A stretch of 64,000 nucleotides of DNA from Symbiodinium natans. Lineage: Eukaryota; Sar; Dinophyceae; Suessiales; Symbiodiniaceae. The notes under the pieces were generated by a model. That model made no database searches. It saw only the letters and a program-made list of their open reading frames with translations, and was not told where the DNA came from. The position numbers were made by a program, and so were the translations under genes. The number at the start of each line of letters is the position of its first letter. The first letter of the stretch is position 1. The stretch lies in assembly GCA_905221605.1 (NCBI GenBank), contig CAJNDS010000191.1, positions 613,501-677,500 of the forward strand, in the 5' to 3' direction. Shown piece by piece: positions 35,469-46,688 of the stretch.

Positions 35469-35594
35469 GCTTCTGGCTCGAGTTTGAAAGTGTGTCGACG
35501 CGCCATGCAGTCGACATGCCATCCTGCCGCGCGCTCTGCGAGTTCACCCACGCGAACAGGCAAACAGCGCCAGCAGTCCGGAGCTAACGGAGTG

Positions 35595-35689
35595 GTTTAG
35601 GGTTAGGGTTTAGGGTTTAGGGTTTAGGGTTTAGGGTTTAGGGTTTAGGGTTTAGGGTTTAGGGTTTAGGGTTTAGGGTTTAGGGTTTA
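35595..35689 (+). repeat. Long telomere-like array (TTTAGGG)n
   Basis: Thirteen near-perfect units, one of the longest pure arrays in the window. Confidence 0.92.
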
Positions 35690-35876
35690 TGTCACTCCTA
35701 AAAGCTGATAGTCCATGAAACTCCTCCACTCTGCAGCTCAAACGCCCGCGACCCTTTTATAAACCCAGGACGCCCGCGACCCTAAATTCAGAACTCCAGC
35801 ATTGCTGCACAGCACTCCAGGCGCTCCTCATCTTCGGGGATGTCAACTTTCGGGCCGTACACCTTTCGGGAAGGTG

Positions 35877-35926
35877 GGTTTAGGGTTTAGGGTTTAGGGT
35901 TTAGGGTTCAGGGTTCAGGGTTTAGG
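35877..35926 (+). repeat. Telomere-like array (TTTAGGG)n
   Basis: Seven units, two with TTCAGGG. Confidence 0.85.
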
Positions 35927-36389
35927 TGTGTGTCTTTCGGTTCCGGCCTTCCCCTTGGGCTTTCATAGGGAAGGCACCCGCGGGCCTTGTTTCGTTTTCT
36001 GGCTGCAAGGGTTCAACTCGAAGTTCGGCGCCTAGGAATCCCTGCAAGGTTTTAAGGTTTTGGGTTTAGGGTTTTGGGGGGTTCGGGTTACACCCCGCGC
36101 CCAAGAATACCACATCTGCAAGGGCCACCTCGCTGGCAAAAGCTAGTTCCTCCTGCATCATGAGGTGGAGGTCGTTCGTCTCCTTGAGAGGGGGGGCGGT
36201 TTCTTCGGAAACCATGAAACCATCCGAGGTTCGGGCTTGTTGCGCGCTGGACCCAGTAGCTCTGAAGCTTAAACTAAGCAGAGACAAGCCCAGGAAACCC
36301 CAAGCTCGTGTGGTCAACAGGTCTGATCGCCTGGCAGCACATCCCAGCTGTCCGCTGATGTCCACTCTACATAGCCTTGCAGTACATGA

Positions 36390-36478
36390 GGTTTCCCAAA
36401 ATAAGGGGCCCTGAATAAAAAAAACCCAAATAGTATGGTTTCCGTACAATAAGGACCACAACAAGGTACCCCCCTAAT
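36390..36478 (-). mobile_element. Family I element, reverse orientation
   Basis: Reads in reverse: AAATAGTATGGTTTCCGTAC, AATAAGGACCACAACAAGG and TACCCCCCTAATCCCA at the right. Diverged but with the same block order as other copies. Confidence 0.5.
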
Positions 36479-36962
36479 CCCACAGGAGTTTCGGTCCCTC
36501 ACAACTCGGACACTAGCCTCCCTAAACCCTAAACCCTAACACAAAGAAGCACAGGGAACCCATCACCATCCTCGAAGTTGAGCATGGATTGGCTGGTCGG
36601 CCTGGAGCAAGGCATGTACGGGACTTCAGCTTCAGTGCATTTTTTTTTGGCGACTCCCGTGGCTAGGGGTCGTAAAGAGCTTCGGGTTAGAGGATTTCGG
36701 GTGGGCAATTTGCGCTGCAGTTGCCGCTCAAACTTGTGTGCTGCGATTCCTCATCAGACAGCACGTCCGCACAACGTCTTGCATGCAAGCCGAACTCTCC
36801 GCGTTCCACGCGGCCTCACATCCAGCCACGGATAGAAGAGCACCTGCGGTAGCAGAGTGGCCCTGCTCTCATGCGTACCAGGGACCATGGAGTCGCGAGC
36901 AGAGAACAAGAGGCAGAACAACTACGGCGCCAGGACGTAAGCGGTTTCGAGTTTAGGGTTTA

Positions 36963-37028
36963 TGTATATATATATATATATGTATGTATATGTATATGCA
37001 TGTATATATATATATATATTATATATGC
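36963..37028 (+). repeat. TA/TATG microsatellite
   Basis: (TA)n and TATGTA units, directly after a single TTTAGGGTT. Confidence 0.85.
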
Positions 37029-37465
37029 ATGCCCTTTCCACGCCCACCCACCTGCAGAGCTATTCTAGGTCCATCCACAGCTGCCCGCAGCGCGCAGGCC
37101 TCAGCCAGGAGGCTGCCCGGATATGCCAATGACCAAAACACTCCTAGACGGCACCGAAACCTTTCAAACCGTCAACATGTCGCCATGCCGCTATGCCATG
37201 CAGACGCGATGTATCTTGCAAGGGGCCTTTGTGGCTGGGCTAAGGGCCGGTGCTGGGTTTCGGGCTTGGGCGGGCCTTGCGATCATAGCCGGGCTTGGGA
37301 TCTCCTACGCCCTGCCCTAACCTGCCATCAAGCAGCTGCCGCAAGTCCTCCCCCAGCTGCGTCGCCCGCAAGGGCCAAGAAGGGAGGCGCGTAGCCCAGG
37401 CCGCCTTCGAGGGCGTCTGTGCTGGGATCAAACTCTCCGTCATGAATGACAGACTTAATTACTGT

Positions 37466-37556
37466 GAAGGATTGGGATGTTCCCCCGTATACTAACAGTC
37501 CTTAGTAGGGATTATAGTAGGGGGGTACCATAATCCCTATTAAGGACTGGAAAGTT
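37466..37556 (+). mobile_element. Short inverted-repeat element family III, right end degraded
   Basis: Left part TTGGGATGTTCCCCCGTATA then ACTAACAGTCCTTAGTAGGG. The inverted copy ATAATCCCTATTAAGGACTG is intact, but the last 15 or so bases have diverged. Confidence 0.6.
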
Positions 37557-38395
37557 CTTGCCTTCGGCGACCCAACAGATCGCCCCGAAGGAGTCATTGA
37601 AGGCTCCCGGGAAGCGCACTTCAGGCGGTTGCCGGTACGCTACCGACACAACCTGGGCTTAGAACCAGTTGTGGGTGTCGAGGTTCCGCACTGACCTAAG
37701 AAAAACGAACCCTGTTGGGCTTCTAAGGGAGCCTATCACCCCCTTTAAAAAAAGGGAACTCGCACTCCCACCAATCCTGTGCATAAACTTCAGGTTCATT
37801 CTGACAAGCAGCCGAGGCCCGGGACAGAACAGCCAATGATTCGCACATCCATGCATGAGTATCCAGATCGCCAGCGACGTAGCTCTCACCATGGAAGAAA
37901 ACCTTGCTCAAGGCTCAGACATTCAGACATATAATATGACAATATAGTGGCTTGCACTCCTTCTAATAAGGACGACCATGAAAAGCCCGGCACTGCAGCA
38001 AAGCATAGGGATATATAGAGCTTTCGCAGAGCTCCGTCAGACGACTCACTCGCACATGCTAGAACGTGCTATGACTGGAATCCTACTTCGTTACAGCAGC
38101 TACCCCAAACACACCACGTAAGCCCGTCCTTCTACCAGTCGTGCAGCCCACCCCTTCTAAGCCTTGCGCGCGCACTCTGTACCCAAACCGCTTGCCTCCC
38201 AGACGTCTCCAAGCCCCAAGTGCAGCCTGGACACTATCACTGGTGGTTCGCTGAGCCCCTGGGGGGTGAATCGGCGAAGAGACAGCTGAATCTCGCCTTC
38301 CTCTTCCTCGCCGGTCCTGTCTCAGTCGGCTGCAGCCAGGTGGTCTGCAGGATCCATGCACAGGGAAAATAACGAACCTTTGTAGCTGAGAGTCT

Positions 38396-38547
38396 GGGAA
38401 AGAGAAAAAGAGAGAGAGAGAGAGAGAGAGACAGAGACAGAGAGAGAGAGAGAGCGAGCGAGCGAGAGAGAGAGAGAGAGAGGGCGAGAGCGAGAGAGCG
38501 AGAGCGAGAGAGAGCGAGAGAGAGAGAGAGAGAGCGAGCGAGAGACA
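38396..38547 (+). repeat. GA/GAGC microsatellite
   Basis: (GA)n mixed with GAGCGA. The serine/leucine-rich minus-strand frames here are low complexity. Confidence 0.9.
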
Positions 38548-38886
38548 CACAAAAAAAGTGGCCGCGCTCATCGACCTGTCGGCCCTAATCTCCTCTCCAG
38601 CACAATCCCGCCGACTTTGGATTTGGATCTCTCTGTGTCTCTGCGTTTTGGTTTTTGAGGTTTGAAGCTGTGGTTTCGGCAGTGTCCCTGCTATCGTATA
38701 GCAGCGGGACAAAGTCGAAGCAACACCGCATCAGGGTGCATTTCCGCCACGCCCTACCCCCCAAACACCAGGACCTTACACCACCACTCTATGCCCAAAA
38801 AACATCACTTAAACAAAAGGCCCTGGAAGCCTGACCCCCCATCCTGAACAACCACTTCCAACCCGAGGCTCCACAGTCAGTCCTCT

Positions 38887-38921
38887 TAGGGTTTAGGGTT
38901 TAGGGTTTAGGGTTTAGGGTG
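38887..38921 (+). repeat. Telomere-like array (TTTAGGG)n
   Basis: Five perfect units. Confidence 0.85.
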
Positions 38922-39098
38922 CTTAAGCCTCAGACCTTCACCCCAAGACCATAGCACTAAACCCTAGTGCTGAACCCCAACAACATCAGAGACCCAAAAG
39001 ACAGGGGCCCGAATCGTGAAGCCCTGGCTTGACAAGCGTCGCTGGCCGGGTCATCTGCCTCACTTGGCGCGGATTCCGGTGGGGGATGAGGGGGGTCC

Positions 39099-39168
39099 CA
39101 TATATATATATATATATATATATGAGTCCCATATATATATATACATATATATATATATATGAGTCCCA
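39099..39168 (+). repeat. TA microsatellite with triplicated GAGTCCCAT
   Basis: Three (TA)n runs separated by (A/G)(G)GTCCCATA. The spacer motif is duplicated together with the TA tract. Confidence 0.85.
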
Positions 39169-40060
39169 TTCCAGGCCTTGGGCTGTTGCGTGAAGGCCTT
39201 TTCACTTGTTGCGCAAGCGGGGCCCTGCTCAAGCCGATGCTGACGTGAGGTTTTCATCTCTGGTCCCCTCCCTCCCACGATCCGCGCAACTCTCACACAT
39301 TGGATGCTGCGCAGCTGCAAGTCATCCACTGCCACACGCTGCCTGTGCGTTCTAGGCTGTTGGGGACTTTGATCCAGTGCGTTCTAAAAAGTGGCATCTC
39401 CCGGACCCCTCCACTTCCATGGCACTTCTCCGTGGTCATGACCCTCGTCAAAAATTCAGGCATGAAATTTCTCAGCAGACCCTGAACCCTTTTTTTAACA
39501 CGGACCTCTGAAGCCTGTCCCTGAACCCTAAACCCTAAACCTTCTCTCTCTCGCTCTCTCTCTCAGGCATTCGAAGCCCTAAACCCTAAACCCTTTTTGC
39601 TTCAGGGCTCCTGTGGCAAACCCTATAATTAAACCCTAAACCTAAACCCTGAACTAGGCCGCAAAGCAGAGCCCCACACATCCCTGGAGCCGAACCCGAG
39701 GAGCCGAAGTCCAGAATGCTCAGCCAGACCCTTCAAAAAACACTCAGGGTTTAGGGTTTAGGGTTCTTTTGGTTTTGGGGGGGGTTAGGGGGGGGGGGGG
39801 GGGGGGGGGGGGGCTTCGCAGCCTGGCTGACTTGGAAGCTAACATCTCATCCCTGGAGTTCCACGTCCTTGTTCTGCCCCTTTGGCCCAAAACCGCCCAG
39901 CAGCCCCGCGCAACACCCCCCCCCCCCCAACCCCCCCAAGACCAAAAGAACCCTAAACCCTAACACCCTAAAAACCCCTCGGCCTGTGTACAGGCGAGCT
40001 GGGAGTAATGTTGCTGAGCGCGGCATCCCGGAAGTCCTGCAGGCAGGCGTTTGAGGGATC

Positions 40061-40303
40061 TCAGGGCTTCTGCTGCATGAAGACCGGCTGTGGACCGCGA
40101 AAAGCGCGGAACCATGATACGAGCGTCTTCATAAAGAACCTTCCCTGGCGAACTGCGAACGCGTGCTGTTGTTGACAAAGGGTCGAATAAACATAGAACT
40201 GGCCGACACTCACCATATCCTCTGCCGACATTTTGCCAAACTGCGCATACGATGCATTGTATGCATCCGACCCATAGGTCGTCATTGGGCACACAGGAGG
40301 CAT
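40061..40303 (-). CDS. Possible coding exon, unknown product
   Basis: Minus-strand frame reading MPPVCPMTTYGSDAYNASYA, then QFGKMSAEDMVSVGQFYVYS and QGRFFMKTLVSWFRA. The composition (aromatic residues, balanced charges) looks like real protein, unlike the repeat-derived frames around it. A neighbouring minus frame upstream (40322-40600) ends YLCQIYIVMVPKCSKQF and could be an adjoining exon, but I cannot find convincing splice sites joining them. It could be a decayed gene fragment. Confidence 0.22.
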   Translation of the reverse strand: MPPVCPMTTYGSDAYNASYAQFGKMSAEDMVSVGQFYVYSTLCQQQHAFAVRQGRFFMKTLVSWFRAFRGPQPVFMQQKP

Positions 40304-40932
40304 GCCGATTGCAAAGGCTAGCTAGCACCCAAGCGAGCCGTCATGACTCTTCATGAACTCCTGATCCTGAAACTGTTTGGAACACTTTGGAACCATTACG
40401 ATGTAAATCTGACACAGATATATGATGGCGTGATGGATGAACCTCGTCCTGTCCCAACACGGCCGAGCCGAACCTAAAGGACTCCGTGCAATGTGTCCTG
40501 CCGGACGTTGGCCACCTGAACTTTCCATCGGGTGAGAGGATGACGTTGCTTGGTTGGTGTCTAGCATGCGCACCTCTACCGCGGGACCTGCGCGCCCTTG
40601 CAAGTTTTCTTCTTCTCACCTCAAACCTCGCAATAAAGCCCGAGAGCATCACAGAGCCATCCCCTGCCCCCACTTCAGCTGCTCTCCGTGAAGCCACTAG
40701 AAATCGACTTTACTTTGGAGCTCGTAGAGAAGTGATGCATGGAGCACTTGATGTCCTTTATGGACCTATGCGTGAAGAATGAGGGGTTCCCTCCTTCTTA
40801 AAACCTACAGCTTGCATGACCAGGCTGCGCGTTCTTCCAGCGGCATCCGGCTTAGCTGCAGTCGTCTCAGCGCCTGTCGCGCGATCGATCCTCCAGCCTG
40901 CATCGCGTAGGGCTTGCTACATCTAAGCCTAC

Positions 40933-41039
40933 ATGGGGGTGGCCTAAAATAGGGGGTACCTTATTGGGGTCCTTATGATAAGGGAACCCTACTATTAGGG
41001 GTCTATATTTGGGGTCCCCTATTTTCGTAAACTACCACA
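40933..41039 (+). mobile_element. Short inverted-repeat element family I
   Basis: Near full-length copy running from GGGGGTGGCCTAAAATAGGG to ATTTTCGTAAACTACC. ACAT lies immediately outside both ends, a likely 4-bp target duplication. The interior has GGTACCTTATTGGGGTCC and CCCTACTATTAGGGG. Confidence 0.7.
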
Positions 41040-41537
41040 TATCAAAGTGCTCCAGCTGCAAGATTGCAAGTGCAACCCGTGCAGACAGAGGCCGGCTGTC
41101 TATGCTGTTACGCAGGGGTTGCAGGACGTGCACTCAAGCAGAACGCTCCAAAGTCTGTGATCCGCCTGCACTTGCACTTGAAGGGTGTGGGGGTCTAGGG
41201 GTTTAAGGGTTGAAGGGTTGTGGCTTTAAGACTTTTGGGTAGGTGCTCGTTCTGTTTCACAGTCCGAGGCTCCCCCAGCTTGGAATGCTGCCCTTTATGA
41301 CCTTTGTAGTAAGAGCCTTGTAGCTCGGAAGATGTGTATGGGCTTAAACCCTAAACCCTAAAACCTAAACCCAAAACCTTAAGAAGAGGAACAGCTGCTG
41401 GGTTCCCAACTCCCAGCATTGCTGGCAACGTTTAGAACAAATGGTCCCCTGAAGACCTCCAGCTGGCGGAGTATTCGCTCCGTTTTCCGCTTGGCCTCAG
41501 GGACATGCAGGCGTAGAACGCAGATGGGGGAGGGTAT

Positions 41538-41687
41538 GGTGCAGGGTGTAGGGTGTAGGGTGTAGGGTGTAGGGTGTAGGGTGTAGGGTGTAGGGTGTAG
41601 GGTGTCGGGTTTAGGGTTTAGGGTTTAGGGTTTAGGGTTTAGGGTTTAGGCTTTAGGGTTTAGGGTTTAGGGTTTAGGGTTTAGGGG
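41538..41687 (+). repeat. Telomere-like array: pure GGGTGTA block joined to GGGTTTA block
   Basis: About ten consecutive GGGTGTA units (41543-41610), then about eleven GGGTTTA units. The switch happens at one point (GGGTGTCGGG), with no intermixing. Confidence 0.92.
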
Positions 41688-41821
41688 AGTTCCGGGGGCC
41701 CTGCTTCAAAAACCCAAGAACTCATGTCCAGAGCGCAAGATCTGTGCCATGTCCAGACTGTACAGCACCCTCAGGCCAGCCCCTCTGTTCTATCAGGACT
41801 CTCACCCTACAGCCCCCAAAC

Positions 41822-42297
41822 TTACCCTAAACCCTAAACCCTAAACCCTAAACTCTAAGCCCTAAACCCTCTTTGAACCCCAAACCCGAGCAACCCAAAC
41901 CCTGAACCCCAAACCCTAAGCCCGAAACCCTCTTTGAGCCCCAAACCCCAGCAACCCTGAAACCCTAAACCCGAAACCCAAAACTCCAAACCCCAAACCC
42001 TAAACCCTGAAACCCTGAAACCCAACCCTGGAACCCTGGAACCCTGGAACCCAAGAACCCTGAAACCCAAGAACCCTGAAACCCAAGAACCTTGAAACCC
42101 TGAAACCCTGAAACCCTAAACCCAACAACCCTGAAACCTTGAAACCCTGAAACCCTGAAACCCTGAAACCCAAGAACCCTGAAACCCTGAAACCCTGAAA
42201 CCCAAGAACCCTGAAACCCTGAAACCCTGAAACCCAAGAACCCTGAAACCCTGAAACCCTGAAACCCAAGAACCCTGAAACCCTGAAACCCGACCTT
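41822..42297 (-). repeat. Long decayed telomere-like array (CCCTGAAAC / CCCAAGAAC)
   Basis: About 475 bases of CCCTAAA derivatives: CCCTGAAAC, CCCAAGAAC and CCCTGGAAC arranged in higher-order groups (CCCTGAAACCCTGAAACCCA repeated). Frames on the minus strand read GFQGFRVLGFQGFRVSGF and result from the repeat. Confidence 0.88.
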
Positions 42298-44084
42298 GAG
42301 GCTCGACTTGTTGGACGCCTGGATGGCTTCCATCTCGGCCTGCGCCGCAGTCATTCCTGGGTGCTCGGACTCTATACTTCGAGAACCATGAACACCTAAG
42401 CAAGATCTGCCACCCGTTTGCTACCATTTGCTTAGGAACCCCCCCCCCCTCCCGCCCAAACAAAAAAAACCTATGTGGCCCTAGTTTCGCCTTTGCCCTA
42501 AACCGTTTAGGGTTCGGGGAATCAGTCTTGTTCCTCCCATCTCTCCCCCCGCCCCTCAGGAACCATGAAGGAGAGTACCCTCCTGGGCTGCGGGGCTACT
42601 TAAGCGAACGCCCCCTGAGAAGAGGGAGCAAGGGCCTTGAGGTCCTGAAGGGCTTCCTATCTGAGCGCGTGCTCCGTTTGACTTGTCCGGTGTGATCCGC
42701 CCTTGACCGCAAGAACGCACAGAGCGAACCATGCTTTCAGCGCATGCCCTCTAGGGTGCGCAATAAGAAACAACCTGCAAGTAGAGGCATGAGCAACATC
42801 ATTCAATCCAAACCAGCTTCACCTCAGAATCTTCCTGGGGGAGAACTGAGGAAGAAAGACTTCTCACGGAGGCTCTCTGCTCAATCTCTTCCTTCTCATC
42901 GAGGAGCGCAGTAATCTCCTGCCACGATCACGTCCCGAAGCCGCTTAAATTTGGGAGCTGAAGCTGACACTTTGATTCGCTTAGGCTCGCTCCCCGTCTG
43001 GCTGACGGTTTGCCAGGTTTTTTGGCTGGAATGCCCGATGTTGCTCGGGTCAATGTTTCAGTTCTGAAGAGGGCGGGGGTGTCTTATAGGTCTCAGAAGT
43101 TGAAACGTTATGCTTTTGAAGGGCTCTGATGGGCATGGACACGCCCTGAACTCAAGGTACAATATCGGGCCTTCTCCACAATTTCGCGCTTGGCTTTGAT
43201 GTCCTCAAAGGTGGTGGTCATCTCATCGTAGTAACCTTGCTGCACCAAGGGAGTTCCTTAAAGGCTGCATGGCTCGTTGAATATTCGCCTAGGAAATTAG
43301 TGATCTCGCGAACCGAAATAAAATCACAAGGACACCGTTAAATTCTAATTGATGACCGAGCGAACAGATGAAACATAGTTTTAACAGCCTCTATAATTAC
43401 AGTATATGTGGGGCCATGTACTCTCTTTATGTGGATTGTTGACACGCCCGAATGCTCTTTCAATATCTAATGAGGGCGCTGGCCCTTATCAAATATAATA
43501 TCTTCGCTGGCAGACTTCGTTTCTCTTGTATAGCTCGTACGCGAGAACGCAATTTAAAATGAGTGAGAGTGGACAAAATAACACCCCCCCCCCCCCCCCC
43601 CCGAAACCCTATCAGCTACTCAAAAGGGTGCCGATGCCCTTGGTTGTGCCCCAGAACAGAAGACTCAGCATCTTTGCAAAGGGCCCTTAAAGTTTGGGCT
43701 TAAGTAGTTTGGCCCAATGCTCACGAAGTAGTCGCCCCTGTGGCTGGACGCGTAGCCTTTCCGTGCAAGCACGTCCATAACCTTGGCTGTCTTGGGCGGA
43801 TCTCTTTACTCAAAGTCAAGCTGGTGGCTTGGCATTGCAACGAGCTTGGAAGGCTTTGGCAAGCTCAAAAGCAAGAACAAACTCTCGAAGAAAGGCCGGG
43901 GAACCTCTCTGTGCCTAGGCTGCTTGGGCATGGCTGTCCAACTTTGGGACCACGGGCCCTTTTGGAGCCCCTCTCAGCCACTCGGGTGGATGGCTGGTGT
44001 GCTGCAGCCGCTGCGGCACGCGACGTGCGCACGGAGGAAGCAAAAGGCACCCCGGGTGTCGGGTCTAAGCAAGGATGGGGCTTG
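42298..44084. other. Spacer, no gene recognised
   Basis: Unique sequence with no arrays for 1.7 kb apart from a C run at 43587. Frames at 43740-44096 exist on both strands and look spurious. Confidence 0.45.
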
Positions 44085-44169
44085 GGGTTAGGGTAGGGTT
44101 AGGGTAGGGTTAGGGTAGGGTTAGGGTAGGGTTAGGGTAGGGTTGGGTTAGGGTAGGGTTAGGGTAGGG
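44085..44169 (+). repeat. 11-bp array GGGTTAGGGTA
   Basis: About seven units of GGGTTAGGGTA, alternating TTAGGG- and TAGGG-like spacing; no TTTAGGG within. Confidence 0.88.
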
Positions 44170-44958
44170 CCCGACTAGCCACAGCACAGCGGCGTTCATG
44201 GGTCGGATTTAGGAGAACCGGAAAACCCTCATAGCTCGCGCCTTACTGGGGCTCTGCCTGAGCCATTCACATTGGGACATTGATGGGATAAGAGCGGCCT
44301 CCCTCCTAAAACCAGGTTGAGGTGTTAGGGGGTGACTCAAGGGACTCAAGAGTAGCGAGCTTAAGGTTGGGAAACTGCATCTGCACAAAGGGCATCTATC
44401 TCCCGATCAACGTGATGGCCCGAAAACATGAGAGGCGGCCTTTGCGGTACGGTGAGCAACAGGGGAAGCGCTCTCCAGATACGACCCCCCCAGGCCTGAA
44501 AAACAAACTGCAACCAGGTTTCCAGCCCAAAGCAAGCTCTAGGCACGAAGTGCATGAGCCAAGCAAAGTTGGTACCACAACCTCCAGAACTACCAAAGAT
44601 ACTCAAGCCTCTGCAGCTTGCAGCACCTACCCCCCAGAAACCTCCCGGCCTCACGGACCCCTTGCTCAGGGAAAGGATTTGCACCTGGTCGTCTAAAGGA
44701 TTGGGGGCTGCTCGGGTTTCGACGCTCACCATGCTGGGGTTTAAGGCTTAGGGGTTCAGAGATGCTGAGTGTTCTGGGCCCCTGCTGGCTTGACCCAAAG
44801 CTTCCCTGTTTTGGTAAAAGGTACTGCGTTGGCAGGTAATTTGCACAGTACCCCCTCACCAAAATCCATACGCTAAGCCTGCTAGCAGGGGGAGCATCCA
44901 AACTCGCACCCTCAGTCGCGCTGCACCCTATTGCGAAGCATCACATAGGCGTTTCCAA

Positions 44959-45074
44959 AACTAGGGGCACCTTGTTGGGGTCCGTATTATACGGGACCCT
45001 AAACCCTAAACCCTAAACCCTGGGAATCCTACTATTTGTTTTTTTTAGGGTCCCCTATTTTCGTAAACTCCCAC
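44959..45074 (+). mobile_element. Short inverted-repeat element family I, interrupted by telomere repeats
   Basis: Family I copy recognisable from GGGGCACCTTGTTGGGGTCC at the left to GGGGTCCCC-type sequence ending TCGTAAACTCCCAC at the right. Compared with copies at 8347, 19747 and 40933, it carries 25 extra bases of (CCCTAAA)3CCCT at 44997-45021. The target tetramer GGGA is present on both sides (44993-44996 and 45022-45025). Confidence 0.75.
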
Positions 45075-45156
45075 ACGCTGGCCAAGGCACAATGAGCGAA
45101 TGCGGGGCAGCTGTTGCTTCCGTCATGGCAGAGTTCCAATCGAACGGCTACTGCTT

Positions 45157-45276
45157 GTTTAGGGTCTAGGGTCTAGGGTCTAGGGTCTAGGGTCTAGGGT
45201 CTAGGGTCTAGGGTCTAGGGTCTAGGGTCTAGGGTCTAGGGTTTAGGGTTTAGGGTTTAGGGTTTAGGGTTTAGGG
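45157..45276 (+). repeat. Telomere-like array: pure GGGTCTA block joined to GGGTTTA block
   Basis: Eleven consecutive GGGTCTA units (45161-45240), then five GGGTTTA units, with one clean switch point. Confidence 0.92.
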
Positions 45277-45764
45277 GCTGGCGTGGCTGTCACGCGCCTG
45301 GCTTCTGAATCTAACCATGCTCAGCAACACTGCGCAACGCGTGTCGAGTCGAAAGCCTGCAAACTCCTGACTCATGTCATGCGCTGTTTAGGGTTTAGGG
45401 TTGAGGGTTTAGGGTTTAGGGCTGCAGCTCCTGATGAAGAAACTCATTGTGTTTGCTTCGGTGCTTCCAACACAAGCACTCAAGTGATCAGTGTAGGAGG
45501 TGTAGGATCCACACAGACGGAGACGTCTTCGGATGCTTCTGCTTGGCATCCCGACTCTAAACCTATAAACCCTAAACCCTCTTCTCCTGAACCCAAAACC
45601 CTAAATCAAAACCCTAAACCCTAAACCCTAAACCCTCTTCTCCTGAGCCATGGCCCGCACATGTTCCCGGTCGATGCGCCAGAGGGGCGATCCACGGCCT
45701 GCCGCACAAGGGCCGTCCTTTCGTAGCAGGCTTGCAGGGATAGTGGCCTAAGCCTTCTGAACCC

Positions 45765-45840
45765 CTTAAACCCCTTAAACCCTAAACCCTAAACCCTAGC
45801 CCTAAACCCTAAACCCTAAACCCAGAACCCTTTAAACCCT
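45765..45840 (-). repeat. Telomere-like array, degenerate
   Basis: CCCCTTAAA, CCCTAAA and CCCTAG units. A shorter pure block lies at 45610-45640. Confidence 0.75.
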
Positions 45841-46503
45841 GTTTTTCACTGCAACCAGCCCAAGATTCGCAACTTACCCCTCGTATGAAAACTCGATTCA
45901 AGTTTCTTAAAGGATATCTTCAAATTCTATGACACGATGTGCTGAAAATTCAAGTTCGTACATAGTTCACGATGTGTGAGGCAGACACATGTATGTGACA
46001 CGCGATACTTCACTGCTCTGACCGTGACCCACGGTCGTTTCTAGCCTTTCCTCTCTCCCCTCAAATTCAAGTTCTTAACAGCACCCCAACGGCACTTTCA
46101 GCATCGGAAGCATACGTGTGGAGCTCCCCTGAGCTCGGCACCGCTCGGGCAGCGGCGATCATGGCCTGAGCCGCTGGCGGGCTCTTGCTATGACACGTAA
46201 ACTATGTTCTGAAAATAAGGCCACCCTGTTCATCTCTATATGGATAGCACGTATCCATATCGCGATAATTTAAATGATGTTCCTTAGCAGCAAAACCCGC
46301 AAACTTTAAAGCTCTTCGACAGCCCTGCCCCATCACCCGGTCACCCTGCTAAGGCTCTGAGCTGTGTCGTGCACGTAGAAGGGTTGTGAGTTTTTGCATT
46401 TTTGTATGGATGTCGACGAAGGCAACAGGTCAGATCTGCAACCCTTTTTCTTTTTTTGCATCCAGGCCTCTAACGGGTACGAGTAGATCTGGAACCAGAT
46501 CTG

Positions 46504-46608
46504 AAACCCTAAACCCTAGAAACCCCCTGAACCCTATAAACCCCCTAAACCCTATGAACCCCCTAAACCCTAAACCCTAAACCCTAAACCCTAAACTCTA
46601 AACCCTAA
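46504..46608 (-). repeat. Telomere-like array with CCCCCTAAACCCTAT units
   Basis: Larger units ACCCCCTAAACCCTATGA repeat three times before pure CCCTAAA. Confidence 0.82.
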
Positions 46609-46688
46609 GGCGCGCGCCGCAACCTCGTCCACCTGGGGGGGGGGGGGGCATCTCGAGCTTGGAAGCAAGGGCCCCTCTTTGGTCTCCA

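Larger units (their letters stand above)
39169..41537. other. Spacer with a possible gene fragment
   Basis: Contains the weak exon at 40061-40303 and a family I element; the rest shows no coding signal. Confidence 0.45.

Noticed and set aside
38083-38712. 209-codon serine/leucine-rich frame
   Set aside because: Its centre is a GA/GAGC microsatellite; the flanks show no domain or consistent composition.
42000-42354. GFQGFRVSGFQG repeat protein
   Set aside because: Decayed telomere-like DNA read on the minus strand.
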